A DNA stretch of 64,000 nucleotides from Nonomuraea rubra. Lineage in GTDB: Bacteria > Actinomycetota > Actinomycetes > Streptosporangiales > Streptosporangiaceae. Numbering within the stretch: the stretch's first letter is position 1; the number at the start of each line of letters is the position of its first letter. The stretch lies in contig NZ_JACHMI010000001.1 of assembly GCF_014207985.1 (NCBI RefSeq), forward strand, positions 8,911,001-8,975,000, read 5' to 3'. The notes under the pieces were generated by a model. The model searched no databases. It was not told where the DNA came from and was given only the letters and a program-made list of their open reading frames with translations. This document shows positions 35,528 through 44,559 of the stretch, piece after piece. The position numbers were made by a program, and so were the translations under genes.

Positions 35528-38500
35528 CTATCGCTCGAAGATCACTTCCTCCGTCCGCGTAGTCGCGTCGACGATGGTTATTCTGATTATTTTGGTGACG
35601 TTGGGATTGGCCTTGAGCGCGGGGAACTCCGTCGTCTCCCAGACGTTGCCCGGGCGCAGGCTTGTTCCGTGAACCACCCTGACCACGCCGGAGGCATTTC
35701 GCGCGTAATTCAGGGAGACCTGGGTCCACGCATCATTGACCTGATCCTGGATGGCGTCCCATGGCACCTCCCAGGGGTCCCACTCTATCTCTTTCGGAAT
35801 TTGCGCCTGTGGAATCCCACGGCTGTCCATGAGCATTTCGAGCGAGGTGCCACCCTTCGCCTTCGCAATTTCAGCGACGAGATCGGGGCCGGCATGCACA
35901 TACTTGTCAGGCGCTATCTGCGTGCGGCCGGACCAGAAGAAGGCGGTGTCCCTGACCGTGGGGTATTCGCTGGCAAGCATCGCCCGGACGTGCGCGAGGA
36001 CCAGCTTCTGCTCGGTTTGGAGCAGGCCTCTACGGATCTCCGATATCGCGCTCGTGCCCGTCTTGGAAGCTGCGAAGGCCCTCTTGAGTGCCCGGAACCC
36101 ACTGCTGAGCAGTTTTCCGATCCCATATCCGGCCAGCGATTCAAGAGCGATCGTGCCGAGGTTGAGCAGCGTCTTGGCCAGCGATTGGTCGCCCTGGACG
36201 AAACGATATATTTCAACACCTACCGTGGCGATGGTAAGTGCTGCTCCGCAGACCAGCGTGACCTGACAGCCGACAATGGCCGGCATCCACCCCACTTCGA
36301 ACATCGTGAGCGCGTACCTGAGCGCCTCAAAGGTAAGGTTGTATTCCTGTATCGCTTCGAAGCCGGGAGCCGATGTGGAGGCAATGCAGTTCTCGTAGGA
36401 CTGGCTGTCCTGCGGATAGATGTCACAGAAGGCGGAGTTGAGGTATACCCGTGTGGCCAGCTCCTCCGGATCCCCGAGGATGTTGTAGATGCAGTCGCGA
36501 TAGAACTGGCCCTCTTCTAAGCCGTATGCATCCTCCAGCCGAGCATAGTCATCCCGGTTGTACTCGAAGTCGCATTTGGCGATTTCTACGCCGGCGGCGT
36601 CCTCATAATCCTTGGAAACCGCATCGGCCGCGCTGGCGGCAGCGTCGGCACTCTGACCGGCGTTGATGGCCGAATCGTAGGCAAGGCGTGCTGCTCGGGT
36701 GGCGCTGTTGGCGGCGTCGACGGCCATCGCGTGGGAGGCGATCGCCCAGGTGGCCGACCGGAGGGCGCTGTGGGCGGAGGTTCTGGCCTTCGTGGCCGCC
36801 CCGACGGCGGTCTTGACCGCAGCCGCGGCCTTCTCCACCGAGGCAGCGGCTCGGTCGGCGTGCACCCTGGCCTGCTGAGCGTAGCCGGCGGCCCGCTGCG
36901 CCGAGTCGATCGCCTGCTGAGCGTAGGATGCGGCCAACGCGGCGTCGTCGCGGGCGCGGGCGGCTACGGCCTGCGCTTCCAGAGCGCTCTCCACGGCCGA
37001 CTCGGCGGCCTGGCTGATCTTTGTCAGCAGGCCGGCGACCACAGCGAGGTGAACCGCGGTTTCGTGGTCCCGCTCGGCCGCGGTGAACCGGCCCGTGCTG
37101 AGGAACTGCCGCAGACCCGGAGCGGGTCCCTCCAAGGCTATCTGCGCTGCCGCCTTCACCTCCGGCCCGCTGTCCGGGCTGGCCAGGATCTGGTTGACCC
37201 GCACCCGCTCACCGATGACCGCCGCGGTGTACTGGCCGGTGTCGAGGAAGTCCCGCAACGCCTGCAGCGTGTCGGCCTCAAGGGCTTGCTCGGCTCGCTG
37301 CGCCAGCACGACATCGCCGGCCGTCTTGGCCGCGGCCAGGATCTGGTTGACCTTCAGCCGGTCCGCCGTGTACCGGCCGGGATAGCTCTGCGTACGCAGG
37401 AAGGTCGCAACCGTCTGGTCGCTGCCGGCCAGGGCGTTCATGGCCGCCGTCTCCAGGGCGGCGTTGTCGGTCACCGACAGCTTGGTCACCGCGATGCGGT
37501 TGTCCTGCGCCTCAGCGCGGGCGAGGCCGGCGCGCACGAACTCCAGCACGAGATCGTCGGCGCCACCCAGTGCGCCCAGCGCCGCCTGCTTGGTCCAGGC
37601 GCCCTGGCCGCCGGCCAGATTGAGCGCGACCTTGCGAGCGGCCGCGACCGCGGCCGCTCGCTCGGTGGCCGGGTCGAGGACCACCGCGATGAGCCTGTTG
37701 GTCTCGGCGTCGCGTTTGGCGGCCTGGTCGACATCCCAGTCGGCGGCCCGCTGCTGTCTCTCATACGCGACGTTGGCTGCCCGGGCGGTTTCCAACCCCT
37801 CGTCCCGAGCCACCGCCAGGCGTTCGGCGTCGGCGACACGCGCCGCATCGTAGACCGCGGCCGCCTGGGTCGCGGTGTCCAGCGCCTGCTGCGCGGCCGT
37901 GGTGGCCAGGTTGGCGTATTCGGTGGCCCGTTCCGCCGCCTTGGCGGCGTCGCCCGCGTGCTCGGCGGCTTCGAGGGCCGCGACGGCCGCGGCCCGGGCG
38001 TTGGCTGCCGCCTTGATGGCAGCGTCTCGCGCCTTGATCGCGGCATCGATGGCTGTCTGGAGGTACTTCTGTGCCGCCCGTGCCGCCCGCGCGGCCCGCT
38101 CGGCGTTGGCCCGTGCCCTTGCCGCCGCGGCGACCGCCTCCTGGGCGTCCGCGCCGGCCGCGTTGGCGTACCGTACAGCCTCGTCATTGGCAGCCGCTGC
38201 CGCGAGAGCATTCTCAGCCGCAGCCGTAGCCGCTGTGACCGCATGGGAGTTGGCCCTGACCGCCGTGAGCGCCAAGTTGACCAGCTCGGCGAGCTCATCC
38301 GTCTCCCGGGCGATCCTTTGGGCTGCCTGCGCCGCTTGCCGTGCGTTCTCCGCAAAAGTGGCATCGACGGCCGCGGCTGCGGCATGCTGATAAGCCTCGG
38401 AAGCTTTCTGGTTGGCCTTCGACGCCATCTGCGCGGCGCGTGCTGCCGCGGTGGCTGCGGCACGCGCCGCCCGGTTCGCCGCAGCCGCGGCGTGAACGGC

Positions 38501-39445
38501 CACCTGCGCCGCCTCAGCCGCCTGCTCCGCCGCCCTGGCCGCCCGCTTGGCCTGCGCCTTCGCCTCAGCCATGTTGTCGCGTGCCGCCGCGGTTGCGGCA
38601 GCGGCCTCCGCCGCCGACCGGCGCGCCGCGGCTGCGGAGTCCCTGGCGCGATCGGCCTCGCTCGTGGCGTTGGCGGTCTCCTGCTCCGCCAGCGCCTTGG
38701 CCTCCTTCGCCTGGCCCAGCAGGTCTTCTAGAGTCGCGGTCTCCTCGTCCCGCGCCGAGGCCACGGCCCAGCCGTAGGAGAGGAATGCCTCCAGCGCCTC
38801 CGGCGCACCTGCGTCCAGTGCTTTCTGGCCCGCGGCGCGGACTTGCGGGCCACCTGTGGCTATGGCCTGGTTGATCCGTAGCCGCTGGTCGGTGTTCCAC
38901 TGCGCCTGCCAGCCGGACTCCAGGAACTTCCGCATCTCCTCGGCGGTCCCGGAGTCCAGTACGGCCTGCGCCGCCTGCTTGACCTGATCGCCGCCGGAGG
39001 CCATCAGCTGGTTCACCGACACCCGGGTGTCGATGTCCGACGGGCCCTGCCAACCGCTCTTCAGGAACGTGGGGATCGCGTTCTGGTCACCTGCGATGTC
39101 CGCGTCTAGGGCGGCCTGAGCCTTCGCGCGCAGGGCGGGACCACCGTTACTGATGACCCGCGCAAGATTCTCCCGCTGATCGAGACGCTGGGCCTGGGCC
39201 CATCCGCCATCCAGGAACGCGCTGACCTGAGCGTCCGAACCCAGCAACGCGGCCTCGGCAGCTAATCGGACCTGCGGACCACCCTCCTGCCAGGCCGACA
39301 CCACGAGGGGGCGATCAGCGGGAACCGTCCCCTGGGCATACGCCGGCGGCGCGTGCAGCAGGCTGGCGAGCACAGCCAGGACCGTGCATGTCGCGATCAC
39401 CACCTGCCACCGTATGGGTATCCGCGCACACACATTCAGCTGCAC
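35528..39445 (-). CDS. exported ALF-repeat protein, probable polymorphic toxin
   Basis: About 1305 residues from the GTG at 39445 that follows GGAGGCTGCG; in-frame ATGs at 39457 and 39517 are alternatives. A signal peptide (VIATCTVLAVLASLLHAPPAYAQG) comes first. Residues about 45-220 hold four ALF-type repeats with the ending FL..GW. A long Ala-rich heptad coiled coil (about 225-620) follows, then four more ALF repeats (about 635-810), more coiled coil, and a hydrophobic segment with a Cys pair (about 1030-1100). The last 145 residues form a separate domain: FFWSGRT, GGTSLEMLMDSRGI and LRPGNVWETTEFPALKANPNV. This layout, variable tip plus downstream small gene, is that of contact-dependent or secreted toxins. 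The catalytic activity of the tip is not assignable by eye. Confidence 0.75.
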   Translation of the reverse strand: MQLNVCARIPIRWQVVIATCTVLAVLASLLHAPPAYAQGTVPADRPLVVSAWQEGGPQVRLAAEAALLGSDAQVSAFLDGGWAQAQRLDQRENLARVISNGGPALRAKAQAALDADIAGDQNAIPTFLKSGWQGPSDIDTRVSVNQLMASGGDQVKQAAQAVLDSGTAEEMRKFLESGWQAQWNTDQRLRINQAIATGGPQVRAAGQKALDAGAPEALEAFLSYGWAVASARDEETATLEDLLGQAKEAKALAEQETANATSEADRARDSAAAARRSAAEAAAATAAARDNMAEAKAQAKRAARAAEQAAEAAQVAVHAAAAANRAARAAATAAARAAQMASKANQKASEAYQHAAAAAVDATFAENARQAAQAAQRIARETDELAELVNLALTAVRANSHAVTAATAAAENALAAAAANDEAVRYANAAGADAQEAVAAAARARANAERAARAARAAQKYLQTAIDAAIKARDAAIKAAANARAAAVAALEAAEHAGDAAKAAERATEYANLATTAAQQALDTATQAAAVYDAARVADAERLAVARDEGLETARAANVAYERQQRAADWDVDQAAKRDAETNRLIAVVLDPATERAAAVAAARKVALNLAGGQGAWTKQAALGALGGADDLVLEFVRAGLARAEAQDNRIAVTKLSVTDNAALETAAMNALAGSDQTVATFLRTQSYPGRYTADRLKVNQILAAAKTAGDVVLAQRAEQALEADTLQALRDFLDTGQYTAAVIGERVRVNQILASPDSGPEVKAAAQIALEGPAPGLRQFLSTGRFTAAERDHETAVHLAVVAGLLTKISQAAESAVESALEAQAVAARARDDAALAASYAQQAIDSAQRAAGYAQQARVHADRAAASVEKAAAAVKTAVGAATKARTSAHSALRSATWAIASHAMAVDAANSATRAARLAYDSAINAGQSADAAASAADAVSKDYEDAAGVEIAKCDFEYNRDDYARLEDAYGLEEGQFYRDCIYNILGDPEELATRVYLNSAFCDIYPQDSQSYENCIASTSAPGFEAIQEYNLTFEALRYALTMFEVGWMPAIVGCQVTLVCGAALTIATVGVEIYRFVQGDQSLAKTLLNLGTIALESLAGYGIGKLLSSGFRALKRAFAASKTGTSAISEIRRGLLQTEQKLVLAHVRAMLASEYPTVRDTAFFWSGRTQIAPDKYVHAGPDLVAEIAKAKGGTSLEMLMDSRGIPQAQIPKEIEWDPWEVPWDAIQDQVNDAWTQVSLNYARNASGVVRVVHGTSLRPGNVWETTEFPALKANPNVTKIIRITIVDATTRTEEVIFER

Positions 39446-39715
39446 CGCAGCCTCCATCACCGCTCGAAAGTTCGCATACGGGAAGCGCTGACGAGGCGAA
39501 TCCGGTTCACCCCCCATTCAGCACAGCGGAGTGTCACACGATGCTCGAATGCCGGGCAATCCCAGAAATGATCGGATATACCACCGGCATACCGGGCTTC
39601 TCTAGCCTCGTTCCATATCCGCAGAGGCGCGAGCAACGTGAACGGGCGGTGAACCCTTCAAGCGTTAGCAGGCCTATCGGAACTTCCGCACAGGCAACAT
39701 CGGAGGTTTGTGGTC

Positions 39716-42295
39716 ATGAAGTTATCCCCACGCTGGGTGACGCTGGGCGTCGCCACAGCGATGGCAGCGTCCTTATCGGTAGCTGCCTGGCCGGCGGCCG
39801 GCGCGTCTGCGATCTCGCTCCCGTCACTGGTAGACAACGGCGTCTATCCCTACCCTGGTGCGGCGGAGATCCTGGAGGCGCAAAACGTCAGGCTGATCTC
39901 CGGCGACGGCCACATCCTGCTGGCCGACTGCGCCACGCCGGTGCAGGGTGACATCGGCCTGCTGAAGATCCGAACCACCGACGAGGCCATCGGCGCCGAC
40001 GGAATCGGCCGTGTCTGCTTCCAAGTAGCCGCCAACTCCGGCGTACTGAACCTCGAAGTTCCCGGCGTGTACGAGATCCGCGGGGACGGCCTACGCGAGG
40101 GCACCGGCCACCAAATAACCGCCAAACTACGCAACGACGACGGCGAAAGCCTCACCGTCAACGTAGACCCTGACGGCTACACCCAAGTCGGCGAGGGCAC
40201 CGACCCGACCGCCTCCCCCACCATGCTGCTGCAGCTGCGCGCCGGCACCGGCCCCGCCCCCGGCACCGGAGCACAGGCGGCAGTCGGCAAACTCGCCGGC
40301 GACGGCCGCGAGTGCACCGCGACGCTGGTCGCGCCGAGCTGGGTGCTGGGCGCCGTGAGCTGCCTGGCCCCCGACCCGAACCAGCCCCAGCTCGCCGAAG
40401 GCGCGCCGGCCGGCGCGACCTATGTCACGTTCCCCGGAAAGGCCGGCATCAAGGTCGACTGGCTGAGCCCGCGCCCCGGCCGCGACGTGGTCCTGGCCCG
40501 GCTGGCCACCCCGGTTGAAGGGATCACCCCGATCCCGCTGGCCACCACCGCCCCCACCGGTGTCGAACTGTCCACGGTCGGCTACAGCCGCGCCGGGGTG
40601 ACCGCCACCGATTGGACCAACGACCAGCAGCGCACCGCGCAGGTCACTTTCACGGCCGCGACCGCCACGACGCTGACCACCGCGACCGGCCCGCTCGTGT
40701 GCAGCGGGATGGCCGGTGCACCGGTACTCAACGGCGGCAAGCTCGCCGCCGTGCTCAGCCAGGCGGGCCAGGCCGGCTGCCCCGACCCCGCCGGGAGCGA
40801 CAGCTCCCTCACCGCCGCCCGCGCTGACGATCTGACGACCTGGGTCAACGCCATCACCACCGCCGCGGCGGACCACACCTGGACCCTGGCCGACCTGCCC
40901 GCCACGGCTACGTCGGGCACCGCGGTCGGCACCGTCGCCGACAGCGCCTTCACCGGAACAGGCCTCCCGCTGACCGCCACCGCCGGCGCGACCTGGAAGA
41001 CCGGCGACACCTACAGCCCGGCCATCGCGTTCGACCGCACCACCGGAACGCTCGCGGCCGGCGGCCCCGCCGTCGTCACCGACGCCGACTTCAGCCTCAG
41101 CGCCTGGGCCAAACCCACCATCCAGGGCACTTACTCGCCCCCCTCCACCGCCGGTGGCACCGTACTTTCCCAGGACGGCGTCAACACCGCCCGCTTCAAG
41201 CTCTGGATCCAGAACGAGGCCTGGCACTTCGCCATGAGCCAGTCGGACGTGGCCAGTCCCGTCTGGGACACCGCCGTCGCGCCCGCGGGCAGCGCTGCGC
41301 TGGGTGTCTGGTCGCAGGTCACCGTGACCTACAAAGCCGCCTCCGGCCTGGTGATCCTCTGGGTCAACGGCCAGAACGTCGCCAGTGTCCGGCACACAAC
41401 GAAGTGGAAGGCCACCGGCGCGCTGCGCGTAGGCGCGCACAAGACCGGCGCCGCGAGCCTCGGCGGCTACTTCAGCGGTGTGCTGTCCACGGTCCAGACC
41501 TGGAACAGGGTCTCGCTGACGCCCGCCAAGAACAACCACGACTTCGACGGAGACGGCCGCAACGATCTCATTCTCACCGACAGCGCCGGTGACCTGTGGA
41601 TGTATCCGAACCAGAGCAGTTCGGGAGAGAACACGGTCAGCGTCAGCAACCGGGTCAAGATCGGCAGCGGTTGGGGCATGGGATGGGTCGTCACCGACTG
41701 GGACGGGGACGGCCTGGCCGACCTCCTCAGGTCTGGCTCCGACGGCGTTCTGTGGATGTATCCCAACAAGGGCGGATATCTGACCAGCAGTAGCAGAGAT
41801 GATGTCGGCTCCGGCTGGGAGAAATACACCTTCACCGCGGGCAACGCCAACAGCAACCCGCACGCCGACCTGTTCGCCATCCACAACGCCAACGGCACGC
41901 TGTTCCACTACCCGGACGGGGCAGCGGGTGCCACCAGGATCCAGATCGGCAACAGCGGCTGGACCGGCTACCGCACCTTCCCCTTCGATTTCAACGGCGA
42001 CAACCGCACCGACATCATGGCCATCGACCGCAACGGTGACCTCTGGTTCTATCCCAACACGAGCCAGAGCGGCATCACCCTCGGCGCCCGCACCCACGCT
42101 GGCAGCGGCTGGACCAACTACAAGGTCGCGGCCATGGATTTGAGCGGTGATGGCAGGACCGACCTGGTCGCCGTCAGCGGGGACCGCGATCTGTGGGTCT
42201 ATCCCGGACTGGGTAACGGTCGCTTCGGCACCCGGTACCAGCCGCGCTCCGGTGGGGTCATCGTCCCTGAATGGGTCGTCACCGCCGTCGGCTGA
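39716..42295 (+). CDS. secreted trypsin-fold pseudoprotease with LamG and FG-GAP/VCBS repeats
   Basis: 859 residues from ATG 39716, which lies nine bases after GGAGG (a GTG at 39710 is too close). A signal peptide ends near AAGASA. Residues about 180-390 are a trypsin-like fold with CTATLVAPSWVLGAVSC. The catalytic His of TAAHC is absent and the GDSGGP box is replaced by GMAGAPVL, so it should not cleave. Residues about 430-600 resemble a LamG/concanavalin domain (FSLSAWAKP, VWSQVTVTYKAASGLVILWVNGQ). The tail has four FG-GAP repeats of the form D.DGDGRNDL......DLWMYPN, with Ca-binding Asp residues. It diverges from the toxin gene and is likely a surface or secreted binding protein. Confidence 0.78.
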   Translation: MKLSPRWVTLGVATAMAASLSVAAWPAAGASAISLPSLVDNGVYPYPGAAEILEAQNVRLISGDGHILLADCATPVQGDIGLLKIRTTDEAIGADGIGRVCFQVAANSGVLNLEVPGVYEIRGDGLREGTGHQITAKLRNDDGESLTVNVDPDGYTQVGEGTDPTASPTMLLQLRAGTGPAPGTGAQAAVGKLAGDGRECTATLVAPSWVLGAVSCLAPDPNQPQLAEGAPAGATYVTFPGKAGIKVDWLSPRPGRDVVLARLATPVEGITPIPLATTAPTGVELSTVGYSRAGVTATDWTNDQQRTAQVTFTAATATTLTTATGPLVCSGMAGAPVLNGGKLAAVLSQAGQAGCPDPAGSDSSLTAARADDLTTWVNAITTAAADHTWTLADLPATATSGTAVGTVADSAFTGTGLPLTATAGATWKTGDTYSPAIAFDRTTGTLAAGGPAVVTDADFSLSAWAKPTIQGTYSPPSTAGGTVLSQDGVNTARFKLWIQNEAWHFAMSQSDVASPVWDTAVAPAGSAALGVWSQVTVTYKAASGLVILWVNGQNVASVRHTTKWKATGALRVGAHKTGAASLGGYFSGVLSTVQTWNRVSLTPAKNNHDFDGDGRNDLILTDSAGDLWMYPNQSSSGENTVSVSNRVKIGSGWGMGWVVTDWDGDGLADLLRSGSDGVLWMYPNKGGYLTSSSRDDVGSGWEKYTFTAGNANSNPHADLFAIHNANGTLFHYPDGAAGATRIQIGNSGWTGYRTFPFDFNGDNRTDIMAIDRNGDLWFYPNTSQSGITLGARTHAGSGWTNYKVAAMDLSGDGRTDLVAVSGDRDLWVYPGLGNGRFGTRYQPRSGGVIVPEWVVTAVG

Positions 42296-42346
42296 CATGT
42301 GTTGGGTTGGACGCAGGTGTTCAGCCCACTGGTCGTGATCATCGCA

Positions 42347-42388
42347 CCGGCCATGCTGTCTTCCTGCCGCACGGGACAGCATGGCCGG
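42347..42388. terminator. 14-bp hairpin between convergent genes
   Basis: CCGGCCATGCTGTC (42347-42360) pairs perfectly with 42375-42388 around a 14-base loop. It lies 51 bp after the secreted protein's stop and 113 bp before the nitroreductase stop on the other strand, a position for a bidirectional terminator. Confidence 0.72.
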
Positions 42389-42500
42389 CCGCTGCGTCGC
42401 CGCCCCGGCCGAGCAGGCTTCCGCAGCGCTCCTGCAGCCGAACCTTGACCACCTGTCCTTGGGGCAAGACCCCTGGGTTTGACGCGGTACAGATCTGCCC

Positions 42501-43484
42501 TCAATCCACCACATCGGGCAGGGAACGGCGCACGGCCGCATGCTGGTCGAACGTAATCCCCAGGCGCATGACCATCTGCGGGTACTGGCCCGAGCAGAGC
42601 TCCTGGCGCAGGAACTCGCGCAGATGATGCATTTCCAGCGCCTGGGTGTGGAAGGCGGCGCTGACTCCGTGCGCGCTGGCGTGCAGCAGGACCCGTTGCA
42701 GGGCCTGCCCGGCGGCGATCCACGCCCTGCGGGTGTCGCCGCTGGTGGTGAGCAGTGCCACGACACCGGTGGAGCTCGCTTCGGTGTCGTGATGCGTGCC
42801 CCAGTCGTGCCGCCAGGCATAGTCGCGTTGAGGGAACCGCGGATCGGTGCCGGCCGGGTCGGCGGGATAGGCGTCGGCGGGGACGCCGTCCTTGCGGGCG
42901 CTGCCCGGCGGGCGAGCCCAGCGGATGACCTCGAGGTTGAGGACCCGGTCCTGCGCCTGGATGTTCTGGGCCGCCTCGGTCAGCGCCGCGACGGCCCGTA
43001 CGGCTTGCGCCGCGCGTACGGGGGTCAGCCGGGCTCCTTCCGCGGCCGCCTGCTGGACCAGCGTCTCCACCAGCCGATCCGGTACGGGCAGGTCGGTGAA
43101 GGGGGCCCGGTGCGTGCGACGTCGCTCGATCTCGGCGTGCAGCGCCTTGGTGTGCTCGTCGGCCGTGACGCTCTCCCCCAGCCGCACGGTCGCCAGCAGC
43201 GCGGGCCGATCCGGGTCCGGCAGCACCTGTACGACGGGCTCGTACCCCCGGTGGCGCAGCACCGTGCGGATGTTGAACAGCGCGGCTCCGCAGCTGATGA
43301 GCAGTTGCCTGCCCTCAGGGTCGGCATGGCGCAGTTTCCTGGCCGTGTCCGCGCGCACGCTGATCTCGTCGCCGGAGACGGCGAACGACCAGGGCTGGCT
43401 GTTGTGCACGGACGGCGCCCACGTGGCGGCCTCCAGCGATGCGCGAATGGCGAGGGTGCTCTCCGCGGCTGTCCGGGTGCTCAT
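42501..43484 (-). CDS. Acg-like FMN nitroreductase family protein
   Basis: A 327-residue protein of the nitroreductase fold in the large, duplicated form seen in mycobacterial Acg (Rv2032). It shows ATWAPSVHNSQPW (the SVHN.QPW FMN motif), the TTSGDTRRAWIAAGQALQRVLLHASAHGVS helix, and the QALEM...R..L...L ending. The start is ATG 43484 behind GGAGGTAGATGCC; ATG 43499 is an alternative. It follows cydB by 33 bp on the same strand, so it belongs to the cydAB transcription unit. Acg-type proteins are DosR-regulon members thought to sequester flavin under hypoxia; the role here is inferred. Confidence 0.85.
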   Translation of the reverse strand: MSTRTAAESTLAIRASLEAATWAPSVHNSQPWSFAVSGDEISVRADTARKLRHADPEGRQLLISCGAALFNIRTVLRHRGYEPVVQVLPDPDRPALLATVRLGESVTADEHTKALHAEIERRRTHRAPFTDLPVPDRLVETLVQQAAAEGARLTPVRAAQAVRAVAALTEAAQNIQAQDRVLNLEVIRWARPPGSARKDGVPADAYPADPAGTDPRFPQRDYAWRHDWGTHHDTEASSTGVVALLTTSGDTRRAWIAAGQALQRVLLHASAHGVSAAFHTQALEMHHLREFLRQELCSGQYPQMVMRLGITFDQHAAVRRSLPDVVD

Positions 43485-43517
43485 GGCATCTACCTCCATC
43501 GGGATACGAACAGCACA

Positions 43518-44546
43518 TCACCCGCCGTTCGCGGGGGTCAGGGCCGAAGGTCCCGGGTTCGGCGGACCAACGGGCACGCCGGGCGCCCCGGTGAGGCGAC
43601 GGCGGAAGACCCAATAGGTCCACGCCTGGTAGGCCAGCACGACAGGGGTGAAGATTGCTGCCACCCAGGTCATCACGGTCAGGGTGTAGGGACTGGAGGC
43701 GGCGTTGGTGACGGTGAGGCTGTGGGCCGGGTCGAGGGCCGGCAGTACGTTCGGCCACAGCCCGGTGAACAGGGCCGCGGTGAACGCGACGACCGCCAGC
43801 GCGCTGGCGGTGAACGCCCAGCCGTCCCGGCCGCGCAGGGTCGCCACCAGGGCGGCCGCCAGACCGGCCCCGGCCAGGACCACCGTCGCCCACCAGACCG
43901 GCTTGCCGCCGTCGAGAGTGACCAGAAAGGCGATCATCACGAGCATGGTGACCGGCGCGAGCGTGCGGGCGATCCGGACGGCGCCCTCGCGGAGCTCTCC
44001 GGTGGTGCGCAGGGCCAGGAAGATCGCGCCATGCAGGGTGAACAGGGTCAGCGTGACCGCGCCGCCGAGCAGGGCGAATGGGTTGAGCAGGGTGAGCAGG
44101 TTCCCGGTGAACTCGTGGTCGGCGTCCAGCGGGACGCCGCGCACGATGTTGGCGAAGGCGACACCCCACAGGAACGCGGGACCGAGGGAGCCCCAGAAGA
44201 AGGCCCGGTCCCAGCCGCGTGTGCTGTCGCTCTTGTTGCGGTACTCCAGCGCCACCCCGCGCACGATCAGGGCCAGCAGGATCAGGAACAGCGGCAGGTA
44301 GAAGCCGCTGAAGAGCGTGGCGTACCACTCGGGGAAGGCGGCGAAGGTCGCCCCGCCCGCCACCAGCAGCCACACCTCGTTGCCGTCCCACACCGGGCCG
44401 ATCGTCTTGACGATGACGCGCCGCTCGGCCTCGTCGCCTCCCAGGAAGGGCAGCAGGATGCCCACCCCGAAGTCGAAGCCTTCGAGCACGAAATAGCCGG
44501 TCCACAAGACGGCGATCAGCACGAACCAGACGGTGGTCAGTTCCAT
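43518..44546 (-). CDS. cydB: cytochrome bd ubiquinol/menaquinol oxidase subunit II
   Basis: A 342-residue integral membrane protein with about nine hydrophobic segments. It opens with TVWFVLIAVLWTGYFVLEGFDFGVGIL, the CydB signature, and contains VGPVWDGNEVWLLVAGGATFAAFPEWYA in the expected place. It forms the bd oxidase heterodimer with CydA in the plasma membrane and reduces O2 at low concentration. The start at 44546 is 14 bp after the cydA stop. cydC and cydD are not in this window. Confidence 0.95.
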   Translation of the reverse strand: MELTTVWFVLIAVLWTGYFVLEGFDFGVGILLPFLGGDEAERRVIVKTIGPVWDGNEVWLLVAGGATFAAFPEWYATLFSGFYLPLFLILLALIVRGVALEYRNKSDSTRGWDRAFFWGSLGPAFLWGVAFANIVRGVPLDADHEFTGNLLTLLNPFALLGGAVTLTLFTLHGAIFLALRTTGELREGAVRIARTLAPVTMLVMIAFLVTLDGGKPVWWATVVLAGAGLAAALVATLRGRDGWAFTASALAVVAFTAALFTGLWPNVLPALDPAHSLTVTNAASSPYTLTVMTWVAAIFTPVVLAYQAWTYWVFRRRLTGAPGVPVGPPNPGPSALTPANGG

Positions 44547-44559
44547 GGCGGAAAGTCCT

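Noticed and set aside
37700..38700. Ala-codon-rich stretch as a DNA repeat or CRISPR-like array
   Set aside because: The periodicity comes from Ala-rich heptads in the protein; there is no constant repeat with unique spacers. I saw no CRISPR array in the window.
36731..38731. A 666-codon plus-strand frame opposite the toxin gene
   Set aside because: It is the reverse of Ala-rich codons and has no independent start site; the minus-strand frame has signal peptide and ALF repeats.
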